This document shows, one piece after another, positions 44,720 through 55,439 of a stretch of DNA of 64,000 nt. Numbering within the stretch: position 1 is the first letter of the stretch; each line of letters opens with the position of its first letter. A program made the position numbers and the translations under genes. Under the pieces are notes generated by a model. It searched no databases. It was not told where the DNA came from and saw only the letters and a program-made list of their open reading frames with translations. Source of the DNA: Rosa chinensis (taxonomy: Eukaryota; Streptophyta; Magnoliopsida; Rosales; Rosaceae); NCBI RefSeq assembly GCF_002994745.2, contig NC_037094.1:69730819-69794818 (forward strand), given 5' to 3'.

Positions 44720-45307
44720 TATAGTTCCTCCAATATTGACATTATTACTAGTTTTGTACCTCAATGCAGTGCCTTGCGTGATGAAGATCACATTCCAAAG
44801 TGGTTCCCCCTTTCGAATAATATAGCAGTTTTTTGTATATGTCACTAGTTCAAGATGTTTAACAATTGCTTTCAAAACTCATATCTTCATATATTTGAAC
44901 ATCGCTACCTAGGAAAATTGATCACATAAGTAAAATTAGTACTCAATCGAGAAATTAAAATGTAGAGATAAATCGCTAATGTATTGTTTTCTTTAAAATA
45001 TAATTATTTTTCTTTCTTCTGAAAAGCGTTATGAACAAATATACTTACTTTCTGTAAACAAGCCAAGCAGGAAAGACTCATGATTTGTCTCCTGTATACT
45101 ATAGGAAGAAGAGAGAACAAATTCTGCACATCAACGTCTTTGTTTTCTTCAAGCTTTTGTAGAATGTTTTTCGATCATGATCACCTTCTTCATCAACTTC
45201 TTATTTTGTCTAGAAAGATAGTATTTATTTAACCACATATCTATGTCTGGATTCATCATTTGCATCTTTAATCTTAATTTAATTCGATCTGATCTTTTCT
45301 GTGACTC
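44720..45307 (-). pseudogene. CNGC channel C-terminal exons, upstream part
   Basis: The exon at 45049-45307 reads MMNPDIDMWLNKYYLSRQNK, then after a one-base shift LEENKDVDVQNLFSLLPIVY and LQK before a GTAAGT donor. This is the C-linker of plant CNGCs. The exon from 44908 starts VAMF, has an in-frame TGA, then KAIVKHLELVTYTKNCYIIR and VIFITQGTALRY, the cyclic-nucleotide-binding domain. It runs to TATAG, where copia#2 enters, and continues at 23346. At least two frameshifts and one stop show that the gene is dead. The channel pore and N-terminus are not in the window: a Mutator-like element lies directly upstream. Confidence 0.82.
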
Positions 45308-45499
45308 CTGCACATAAAAATTTAGGGTTAATTACATATAAGTGCATATTTGAATGTTCTTTTAGCCATAAGGCCACCAACTATTTTTTTCCCTCATAAG
45401 ACCACTAGAATAAAAAATGTGTTAAATTTTGGATATAAAAATTAATATATTTATATAAATGCCACTAGAGTAAAAAGTTAACAATCATCCTCTCTCTTC

Positions 45500-46180
45500 T
45501 CCAGTGAGGTCTCCGGCCAACTTCCGGCGACCACAAAAGCTACTGTCACTAACACCAAAAGCTACTGTCGCCAGCAACAAAAGCTATTCTGATGAGATTT
45601 CCGGCAATCTCTGGCGAGGTCACAAAAACTACTGTCGCCAGTATCAAAATCTACTGTCACTAGCAACAAAAGCTACTCCGGTGAGATTTCTAGCTATGTC
45701 ACAAAAGCTACTGTCACTAGTAACAAAAGCTACTGTCACCAACAAAAGCTACACTCTCCAAAACCAAAAGCTACTGTCACCAACACCAAAAGCTACGCTC
45801 ACCAGCGATAAACGTTACCATCACCAACACCAGAAAGCTACACTCACCAGTAAGAAAATCTACTCTCGCATCACCGAAACTTACTTTCATCAACGCCAAA
45901 AGCAATAATCAAGTAGAACAAAAGCTACTTTCGGAGATTGAGAAAGCTATTCTCAGTGACTAAGAAAACTATGACAATATAAAGGATACAACAAAAATAA
46001 AATGCTACTGGAATCGAGAAAAGAAAACATATTCAATGTTACAAAACGTATGCTGGGTTCAACAATAATGTAACTATATAAAAAGCTACTTCCATACTTG
46101 TAAAAAGTCACTACCATAGTTGTGAAAATCTATTACAATAGTTGTATAAAGCTATTGTCAATATTGTAATGCTACTATCA
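45500..46180. repeat. AAAGCTACT dispersed tandem array, left part
   Basis: The word AAAGCTACT and close variants (AAAGCTACG, AAAACTACT, AAAGCTATT) recur every 15-35 bases. They are separated by variable linkers such as GTCACCAACACC. The pattern resumes at 49600-50160 after the solo LTR. Confidence 0.75.
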
Positions 46181-46481
46181 TTTTTCAATGGTGATGCTCT
46201 AAACCCATAGGCATCATTTGCCACCTTTAGCACAAAATTTCATTTCAACATTTTTTGGTTGGCCGAATGATCTCTTGGTCAATGGAGGCTTCAATATCCA
46301 AATTCACATGATTTTTTAAATCTACTACTACAAATGCAAAGGAGAAGAACTCTGCAAGAACAAAGATACAACAAAATATTAGTATTTGAAATTAAAGTTA
46401 AAACAACAATGTACAGCTGTGCTACAAACATGACACTCTTTATCAACTAGATAAAAAATAAGCAATCTAAAATGCTACCGT

Positions 46482-49400
46482 TGTCACGCCCCCTGATTTT
46501 TAACACAACTAAAAATCGATATATAATCCCATAATTACATATGCGTGATCGTTCAACCATCAATACCAAGCACCTGGAAACTTTTTCCTTTAAACTACAT
46601 ACGTATTGATGCCTTGAACCCACTATGTAATTATTGACCCGCCCACAGAGTCATATATTACATAAGCTTACGATTTAAATTATCAACAACAAGATAAAAC
46701 GTAAATGCTCCTCAGAGTTTACTACATAGCGGAAGTCATAACAATGGCAAAGCCAACCAAATTTGCTTCCTACATGTTCTGCTGCCAACAAGCTACCTCA
46801 GCTTCAACCACGATTACCCTGACTTGCAGAAATAACCCCTATACCGTTGGAATGGTGCACTAGGTTATCACACAACAAACCCGGTAAGCTTTTGCAACCC
46901 CGTATGAGTAACTCAAAACAACTCACACAAAACCACGGGATAAAACCCGCACGTTTAAGCAAATCACGGGATAAACCCACACGAATCACAAGATAGACTC
47001 ACACAAATCACATTTAAATCAATAAACAAATCACGGGATAAACCCACACAAATCACGTTTCAATCAAGAAACAAAGCACGGGATAAACCCACACGAACCA
47101 TGAGATAAACTCACACGTTTCAATCAAGAAATAACTCACACAAATCACGTTTAAATCAATAAACAAATCACGTTTCAATCAAGAAACAAAGTAAGAGATA
47201 AACTCACACGATTCACTTTTAAATCAATAAACAAATCACGGGATAAACCCACACAAATCACGTTTCAATCAAGAAACAAAGCACTGGATAAACCTACACG
47301 AATCACGAGATAAACTCACACGATTCACGTTTAAATCAATAAACAAATCACGGGATAAACCCACACAAATCATGTTTCAATCAAGAAACAAAGCATGGGA
47401 TAAACCCACACGAATCACGAGATAAACTCACATGTTTCAATCAAGAAACAACTCACACAAATCACGTTTAAATCAATAAACAAATCACGTTTCAATCAAG
47501 AAATAAAGTACGAGATAAACTCACACGATTCACATTTAAATCAATAAACAAATCACGGGATAAACCCACACAAATCACGTTTCAATCAAGAAACAAAGCA
47601 AGCGATAAACTCACACGATTCACGTTTAAATCAATAAACAAATCACGGGATAAACCCACACAAATCACGTTTCAATCAAGAAACAAAGCACGACGGACAG
47701 ACTAGAGCTCTAACTGATCGTATCCACAAACCCAGCCAAAGGCGTGAAGTCCCTATTTTCCCACCCACGATCACATTTCGTGATCCATAATCCTCAACTC
47801 GTAAGTCTTTGGATCCACGGTATAAATACCAAAACATTTAAAGGAGTCACAGTAGACCCAAAATGTTACACGAATCTAAAATGAAAGATTCCCCGTAATT
47901 GATCCCTATCAATTACTCCTGGTACAAGACCCATATTTAAATAACCCACCGCGAACTAAAATGTTCCACAAATACACAAATCTCAACACTTTTCAAAACA
48001 AATCGAAATCAACATTTCCACAATCATTTGTTTTCCAAAAGCCACAACCCAAAACAATAAAAAGCATCATTTCATGCATATTGTTTTCATAAATCTACAA
48101 ACCCACCAAAACATATATATTTCACGTAAATATATATATACGTAGTCATCCGCTCAGGAATGCCTACTAATACCAACTATAGTTTGTAGTTAAATCAATA
48201 ACTCTCAAAAGGATAAAGGTAAGCCCGTTCGTGAATGAACTTCGTAAGATTACTCACCTCGAAATTCCCGCTGCGTCTTCAATACAGAAAAAAACAGCCT
48301 AACCACCAACTAACCGTCCAAGAATACTTCGTCAAGTACCTAAGGAAAGTACAGCCTTGATTCAGTCAATGAAACACAAGGAATAACGTTCGAAACCCTA
48401 AATCGAACCAAAATTCCCCAAAGTGACGTCAAATGAGGCGAAACCACATCTGAGACCACCCAATGTCTCCGGAATACTTATACGATCGACATGTCCCAAC
48501 CACAAGTCGATCGGACGCTCAAATTCTCACAGATTGAATAAATCCACCGGTATGAAACTGTAAAAATCATGACAATTCCATACGAACTCCAAAATTTGCA
48601 TATTATATATCGAAACGCTCGTATCGACGAGTAGAAGATATATAATACTAGAAATAGTTCCTAATATGGCCGGAACGCCGCCAGAATGCCGTCACAGACG
48701 GTGGCGCACCGCCGCCGGCCAAAACTCATTATTTCCCAAAATTCCCAACATCAAAGCTACTCATCTAAGCATGCTTGTGAATTTTCATACTTGCTCGAAG
48801 TCAAAAAACAAGCATAAAGGGTCGAAAACTACCTCACAAGCTTTGAATTACTGTTCAATCTGAGTTGGACCAAGTTTCACTTGAATCGATCCAAACACCC
48901 ACCAAGGATAGATCAAGGAGGCTGCTCTGAGCTCCCCAAACTCGGTTTGAAGCCTCGCCGACGTCGGATATTGGAGAACCAATCGGGTCAGATTCCTCCA
49001 AAAGTCGCCGCCTTGCTGCACCTCCTCCGCCGTGAATCGTCACTAGAGGACACCACAGGGAGGAGCGGACGGCAACTATGAAGTGATCTGGAAAGTTTCG
49101 TCGCCGGAGACCACCGGAGCTCGTCGGAAAAGCCGAGTCAGGTTTCCGGGTTCGGGTCGGGTCAGTCGAAAAACCCAGATACCGAAGGTATCAGTTGAGA
49201 GAGAAAAGAGAGAGAAGAGTTGGTTTCTGGAAAAGGAAAGTGGAAAAATGAAAATAGTAACTTTCCCGAAAGGGAAACTCCTATATATAGTAACTTTCTA
49301 AATTTTTCAACGCTCATAACTTTCTCATACGAACTCTGATTTCTGCGTTCCACATATCCATGAACTCGTATCGACGCGCTCTACAACTTTCGTGAAGGAA

Positions 49401-49589
49401 TTTTTTGTAGAATCTCAACGCATCAAAAGTCAACCCTTGCCCCCCCCCCCCCCCCAAAACGACCATTCCTGAATAATTATTCGCCCGAAACACTTCCGCT
49501 CCATCCATGAGCCACAAAACTATCCAATAACCACTAATTAAATTCCGGAAAATCCTCGAAAAATAATTACAAATTTCCGAGGCATCACA
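46482..49589 (-). mobile_element. Solo LTR of a large (probably Ty3/gypsy) retrotransposon
   Basis: 3108 bases bounded by ACCGT (46477-46481 and 49590-49594). On the minus strand it begins TGTGATGCCTCGGAAATTTG and ends GGGGGCGTGACA, that is TG...CA ends. There is one such unit with no second LTR, gag or pol, so it fits a solo LTR left by recombination. A TATA-like CTATATATAG is at about 49290-49300. Assignment to gypsy rests on LTR length and end style only. Confidence 0.7.
46920..47700. repeat. Complex tandem repeats within the solo LTR
   Basis: Modules CACGGGATAAACCCACAC, CACGTTTCAATCAAGAAACA and CACGTTTAAATCAATAAACA recur in shuffled order about 8 times, with larger composite periods of about 90-110 and about 200 bases. 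Confidence 0.8.
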
Positions 49590-49599
49590 ACCGTCATAA

Positions 49600-50170
49600 A
49601 TACAGAATGCTACTATAACACATGTACAAAGCTACTAAATCAGTAACAAAAAGCTACTGACATAGGTACAAAAAACTACTATAAAACTTGTACAAAGTTA
49701 CTGGACCATTAATAAAAAGCTACTAATTTTGATATATAAAGCTACTATAACACATATACAAAGCTACTAGACTAGTAATAAAAAAGCTACTGACATAAAT
49801 ATTGATTACACAAACCAGCTAATTATACATGTTGATAGTGTAACACAAATTTCAAATAAGAAATGCTTGAAATATGAAATCACAACAGTAAGAAAATTGA
49901 ATTTCATTCAGGATCATTCTTTTTCATTTTGATAAGCTATTGACAAAAAACTACTTAAAATCAATCAAAATGAAAACAAAGAAGCTACTGAGATTAGATT
50001 GAAAAGATACTAACATAGAGATAGAAAGCTACTATCACTGTGTTGAAAAACCACTGTAACAGTTATAGCAAGCTACTGACTTGAAATCAATTAAAACAAA
50101 AACAGAAAACCTACTGACATCAGCTTGAAAAGATACTAACATAGGCATAAAAAACTATTATTACTGTATT
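49600..50170. repeat. AAAGCTACT array, right part
   Basis: Continues the array at 45500-46180 with linkers such as ATAACACATGTAC. The composition and word are the same on both sides of the solo LTR, so the array was one before that insertion. Confidence 0.7.
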
Positions 50171-51019
50171 GAAGTCACATGTAGTCCATATTTACCAACG
50201 GCTGAATACAAAATTCGACTGGTTGATAAAAGAGATTTTAACAAATATGTTTGAGCATCAGCTGCTCTAATGGCAATTACATGATTCACCACAATTGGAG
50301 GCAATTGGTATAGAAAACAGAATGGTTAGTCTTGGTTGGTCCCTGCTAAGGGTTGGAAAACTCGGGGTCATGACTTTCCAGCTATGCGACTAATAAGACC
50401 ACCACGAAATGTATGTAGGAGCCTTCTACCAATTATCATCTAGCAAAAGCTACATTATATGCTGGACCATTTATTGATTTTTTCCCTAGGGGTCTGGAAG
50501 ACAACGGAACTACCTATGAAATCCAACACAATGTATACCACATCAAACTAAAAAATAAGGTGTAATTAATGAATTTACCTTTCTAGAGCAATAGCAAATA
50601 GCATATCTAGCTCAATAGGTCGTACATCTCCATCCTAGTGTTTGTCACTAACCCATACAAATTCTTAATAACACAACTCATTAATAATCTTCCAAATGAA
50701 AGATAAAACCCTGAAAATCTAACAAGAATTCATCTTGATGGTTCAAATATCACAAAGCCCTACAATTTAACAAGAAGCAGAAGCAGGAGAATCAAAGTAA
50801 CAACATATGGATGGATTTGTTCGTAACAAAAAAAGTGATCAGTTTCCAAGAATCAAATCTGAACATGAACCAAACACAAGAATCAATGTCAAGCATCCAC
50901 TCGCTTTAGTTATTTGCTGCGCTTAATACTAGTCTCCATGCTAACAATTCACACATCCACAAAATCAAACGGAGCTCCGTTTCCAGTTGCATAGGGATTT
51001 ACATCAGAAATCGATAAGT

Positions 51020-51470
51020 ACAACTAACCTGGATGATGTGTCGATGACGGTGACGGGAATATGATCGGAGGAGGTGATCAGTTTTTTGAAGACGAAGCAC
51101 AGGCCTATCTGATCTCGGAGCGACTCCAATTTGCGCCAAGTCGGCGACGGCGAAATCCTGCAGATCGAGTATAAAGCACAGCCCAACCATTTCGGCTCTT
51201 CTTCGTCATCACTACCAGAGAATCGGTCGCTGGCGACGTGAGAGCGACATCGAGATGCTTCAATTCAACAAGCGCCTCCGCTATGCTTGGAACGCTGAGA
51301 ACTCTCGCCGTTCAGGTCGTACCTTAGGTTGATAAAGGTCATTGGTTCTGCTTTGATGAAGGTTGTAGCCGTCTTGGCCGCCGTTGTCGGAAGCCAGAAA
51401 AACAAAAGCGACGAGTTTTGTCGGAGGACGAAGAGGAAGAGAGAGGGCTTCCTCGGGAGAGTCGCATAGA
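51020..51470 (-). other. Coding-like GC-rich patch within the MULE, unassigned
   Basis: On the minus strand the DNA reads like a first exon with a leader: CT-rich leader, then GC-rich sequence ending at a donor (CATCCAG|GTTAGT) at about 51027. One frame reads LGCALYSICRISPSPTWRKL, ESLRDQIGLCFVFKKLITSS and DHIPVTVIDTSS. I do not recognise it. It may be a host fragment captured by the element. Confidence 0.3.
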
Positions 51471-51651
51471 GAGAGGGAGAGTGGTTATTCTAATACCAGG
51501 CGGTTAGTTTTCTTAGGTAGAAGGGTAAAATGGACAGAGAAAAAATAATTTAAAGAGGCAAGTGGCCTTATGTGTACAAAACAATTTAGGTGACTTTATG
51601 ACTAATATAAGTCTCAAAGTGATACTTGTTTGTAATTTTCTAAAAAATTTA

Positions 51652-52289
51652 TTCCATATATGACGTAAAGGTTACGGGTTCGTAATGATTATTTTAAGAC
51701 TACTAATTAATCAACACCAACCTCCACCCATGCATTGAGATATATTAAGAACATCACCAAACCACTTATAGAAGTTAAAATTGAGAAGCAAATTTCCAAC
51801 GTATTGGAACTGGTCTCCAAGTTTGAACCAAAGGAACTGCGTGCGTGCAAAAAAAAAAAAAAAAAAAATTTAAGAAACATGTAATGAACGAATACATTAT
51901 GTATTCATTCTTTCGCTCTGAATTTTATAGTAGAAAATGAAACATCAATCAATCTCAAGTGTGTGCGAACCTCAAATTGCGCAAGCCCCACCAAAAAGAT
52001 TGCAGGAACTTCCGAGGAAAAAATGCTGATCTTGTAAAGTTAGACTGAAGAGCATAACGAAATATACCAAACTCGAAATTTTTTTTATCCTTTGGATCGC
52101 ATGATGCCTTTATATGAGTCACGTTGCAGGTTCTAAGTACTCCGGCTGTTACATCCCTATGATCACAGTGGAAATCTTATACATGACATGGCATAAGCAA
52201 CGAGGCTTCCCTCCAACAGTGTATCTCTCTGTCAACAGCAAAACCGTACCACAAGGCTCCAAATAACTGATGGAACAACAAGTGAATAA
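51652..52289. other. Intergenic, no gene
   Basis: AT-rich with a poly-A run (about 51850-51868). Nothing else is supported. Confidence 0.6.
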
Positions 52290-52606
52290 GGGCACGTTTA
52301 CTTACTTCGAAGGAAAGGGAATGATTACGGGATAAAAACATTCCTGCGTTTACTAACACATAAAGGAATCGGAATGATTCAGGGTAAAAGAATTCCTGCG
52401 TTTACTAACACATGAAGGAATCGGAATGGATGTATGTCCCACCTCCTTATCAGGAATCGATTCCTGAATACTCAGGAATTCGATTACGAAGGGGGGAGAT
52501 GGGTTTAGGAATCATTCCTCCGGAATTAATACCGATTCCTTTCTTCTCCCATTCCACTTGTCTCCGATTCATGATTATTTTCCATTCCAAGTAAGTAAAC
52601 GTGCCA
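52290..52606. mobile_element. Harbinger/Tourist-type MITE with internal duplication
   Basis: 317 bases flanked by TAA (52287-52289 and 52607-52609). The ends are inverted: GGGCACGTTTACTTACTT at the left and the reverse complement of AAGTAAGTAAACGTGCCA at the right. Inside is a tandem pair of about 55 bases (ATTCCTGCGTTTACTAACAC) at 52340-52430. GGAATC/GATTCC words recur throughout in both orientations. Confidence 0.8.
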
Positions 52607-52609
52607 TAA

Positions 52610-54330
52610 TAGTGAAATTTCATAGAAAGTTTATTTTACTACGTACTTAATTAAACTTACACATTTGAGAGGGAATGAATGTAATTTACAGAAAATTATT
52701 GACAATTTCTCTTTTTTTTTTTTTTTTTTTTAAATAAAATGAAAAAAGGAATATAAAGATAAGATGAAGAGTGAAACTTTTTTTTTTTTTTTTTTTTTTT
52801 TGTGTCTTTTAAAGATAAAGGCTAAGACTAGGACTTATATGAGAAGCAATGATAAATGGAAGAAAATCCAATATAGCTTGAAGCCATCTTCCTATTCCAG
52901 ATTCTCTGTTAGGACGTTGCTTATTCAATCCAAAGATGCAATAAGCCCGTAGAGTATATTGGATTGGATAGAAGGAAACTCGAAGAACTTTATACAAAAC
53001 TCAGTGGTGGAACTGTGTTTCAGTCTGATGGGGTCCAGACCTGCCCAACGTACTATCAGATGTATACTTATATGTGCATTGCTGTTAAACAATCTAAGAA
53101 AAAACCTTCCATTCATGAAGAGGACCCCCCCTCCTCCTCCCAAATCCACGTGATAATCAATTCATATATGAAACTTTAATAAAACAATCACTAATAATAA
53201 GAATATAGTAATATTAATTAAAAATCAGGTTGCTTTTTTTTTTTGAAATGAGAGTTATCTATCAGTTTGTTTCGAATTTATTATTTACTTATGGATTATA
53301 TTGAATATGATTTTTAATTTATTTTTGGTGTAGTTTTTTTTTTTATAATTTATGTCTCGACCCCCCCAATGTTTAAATCCTGATTCCGCCCCTTATATGG
53401 AATTGGACTTTCAAGCTATCATTGTCTGCTTCCTTAAGATGAAAGTAATTTTTCTTTTGATGTGTACCTCCTTTCCTAGACCTGATACAATTTGAGTTCG
53501 ATTCATTTTTAGCTCGTTTAGTTCGTGTTTGTAAGATAAATGAGCGGTTTTTTTGTTTTTTAAAAAACTATGATATATTTGGCTCGTCAAGCTCGTGAAT
53601 AGCTCATATTTTTTTATGAATAGCTTGAGCTTGACTCATGAAAATTTAAAATATAAATATAAAATTGTTATTGTAATAAAAGCCTTTTTTTTTTTTCATT
53701 GCCTTCCTTTTCAATTAAAAGGCAAATTGAGTATAGCGTGTAACAAAGAAAGACAATATTTGTGCCTCAATTAAAAAAATACGATGGGGTAACCAATCAA
53801 ATTAAATTCGGATCATTATTTTTATTTAAAATTTTATTCTTAATTAACTTTATTGATTTAGAGCCAAATTAAGCCAATTCGAGCATAAATTGGACTTGAG
53901 CTTTGTCCAATAATCGAGTTGAGCTTGAGCTTAAAAAAAACATTCAAGCCGAGCCGAGTTTGAGCTTGAAAAAAGTTAATCAAGCATAAACCCGGCTCAA
54001 GCTCGATAAAAAATAACTGAGCTGAGTGCCTGAATTTGATCACCATAGTATTCGCTTAAGCTTATCTCATTTACACCCCTAATGCTTTCTCAAAAAAAAA
54101 AAATTTACACCCCTAATGAGAAGGGTCATAGATGGAAGTATGATGAGAAAAGGAGACAGAAATGTATGAGGTTTATATTAAGTAGTTATTTTAGGAGTGT
54201 ATATAAAATTTCTTTTTATATGATTTATAAGTGTGATATAAAAGAATAAACGAATAAATAATAAATAATGAATAATTTCAGAAGTAATCCCTACTCCCTA
54301 CTCCCTACATAATTTCTAGTTTCCCACAGC
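52610..54330. other. Intergenic, homopolymer-rich, no gene supported
   Basis: Long T runs at about 52710-52732 and 52778-52801, a C run at about 53126, and GAGCTTGAGCTT-type repeats at 53870-54010. A plus-strand frame at 52964-53179 (DRRKLEELYTKLSGGTVF) is open but has no recognisable relative. Confidence 0.5.
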
Positions 54331-54336
54331 GAAGTG

Positions 54337-55316
54337 TCAAACAAGAGTTGAACAAGTTGAGGTTGAGGGATCGAACAAAGCAGGGAGCAAGTACTTCTTC
54401 CCATTAAAACCATTGGCATTGTAGCTAGCACCAGTTGTAGCTTCTACCAATAGGTCTCCAGCATAACCAGGATGTGCCCCTTTCCCATAGACACCAGGAC
54501 AAGCCGAAGCAGCCTCTAAGCCTCTTTGGGACCCTGATAAAACCCATTCCCAAAAGGGTTGGTCACCCAGCCAAAGGCTAGCCAGGTTTATGATCATGCC
54601 ATCCACACCCACATCGTTGTTGGGTGCAACCAAAGCTGGATATTGTGGTCCATAAATTGGCTGATGGAATCGCCAAGCACATTGACCAGGGCACTGGGTC
54701 TCGGAGTTTCCGACCCAGATAAGAGACCCAAATGTAAGCGAATTTGGAGCTCTTGCCTCGAAGGAAAGAGCTTCTTGAATACCCATGTGTGCCACATTTG
54801 CTAGAGAAAAACCCATCAATAATGACATCTGATGAGGTCAAGACAACATTGATGGCATTACTCTGGCCACCAGTGGCCTCCAACTGTTTGATGTGCGTTC
54901 CAAGAGATGGGGACTTGCCCAGAGAGTAGCTTTCATCGAGGATTTGGGTACCCAATGAGAGGGAAAGAGATGAGGTTTTCTTGGCATTGGAGAGGTAATA
55001 GTATTTTTCTATGGATTTCAACCATGTAGCAACAGAGGGTTGATGTTTAGATGGAGAAGAAGAAGAAAGTGAGGTGATGAAATCGGACACAATTGCGCGC
55101 TGGGAGGGCTTGAATTTGCCATACCAGATTAAATTGATGGATATTTTGCCGGTGAGAAGAGGGCCACATTGTGGATTGGAATAGTATAGGCTGCTGGGTT
55201 TGGTCTGAGCTGGTCTCAGCAAGGCTCCTAGCTGCTGAGCTAAAATGGCTGAACAAAAATATGAGCGAGACTAGTTGTAGAAGTAAATATGAGGAAGCAA
55301 AAGTAGCCATGGTCAT
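54337..55316 (-). pseudogene. EXORDIUM-like pseudogene
   Basis: Collinear with the three intact EXORDIUM-like genes of the window and ending in the same CSTLV stop. The N-terminus differs (MTMATFASSYLLLQLVSLIF) but is still a signal peptide, followed by the shared [10 protein letters not shown]. Lesions seen: a frameshift near 55170, just before [12 protein letters not shown]; a small insertion at about 54719-54730 that disrupts [10 protein letters not shown]; and short deletions at about 54520 and 54568 (the APLEAAS and AGTVTN regions). Its promoter still has a TATAAATA box. It is the most diverged of the four copies and is dead by frame. Confidence 0.9.
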
Positions 55317-55427
55317 CTGTAACAAAGCTATCAATTTGAGAATTGAAATCTTAGTGATTCTACTAAAAATGTATGAAGCTCAAGGTTTGATATATCAGTT
55401 GGATTAGAGTGAACTATGAAGATGCCT

Positions 55428-55435
55428 ATTTATAG
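55428..55435 (-). promoter_or_regulatory. TATA box upstream of the EXORDIUM-like pseudogene
   Basis: TATAAATA on the minus strand about 112 bases before the pseudogene start, at the same relative place as in the intact copies. Confidence 0.5.
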
Positions 55436-55439
55436 TGCT

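Larger units (their letters stand above)
45325..51642. mobile_element. Mutator-like (MULE) element, non-autonomous, enlarged by a solo LTR
   Basis: Flanked by AAAAATTTA on both sides (45316-45324 and 51643-51651), a 9-base duplication as for Mutator-type elements. The ends are diverged inverted repeats: GGGTTAATTACATATAAGTG at the left, and the reverse complement of the right end TAGAAAATTACAAACAAGTA. Further inward CATAAGGCCAC occurs in both. The interior holds two stretches of an AAAGCTACT repeat array, a 3.1-kb solo LTR and a GC-rich coding-like patch at 51020-51470. I see no transposase. It starts 17 bases upstream of a CNGC exon. Confidence 0.7.

Noticed and set aside
45504..45908. Plus-strand frame of 134 codons (KLLSLTPKATV type)
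   Set aside because: It is a translation of the AAAGCTACT array with no start context or homology.
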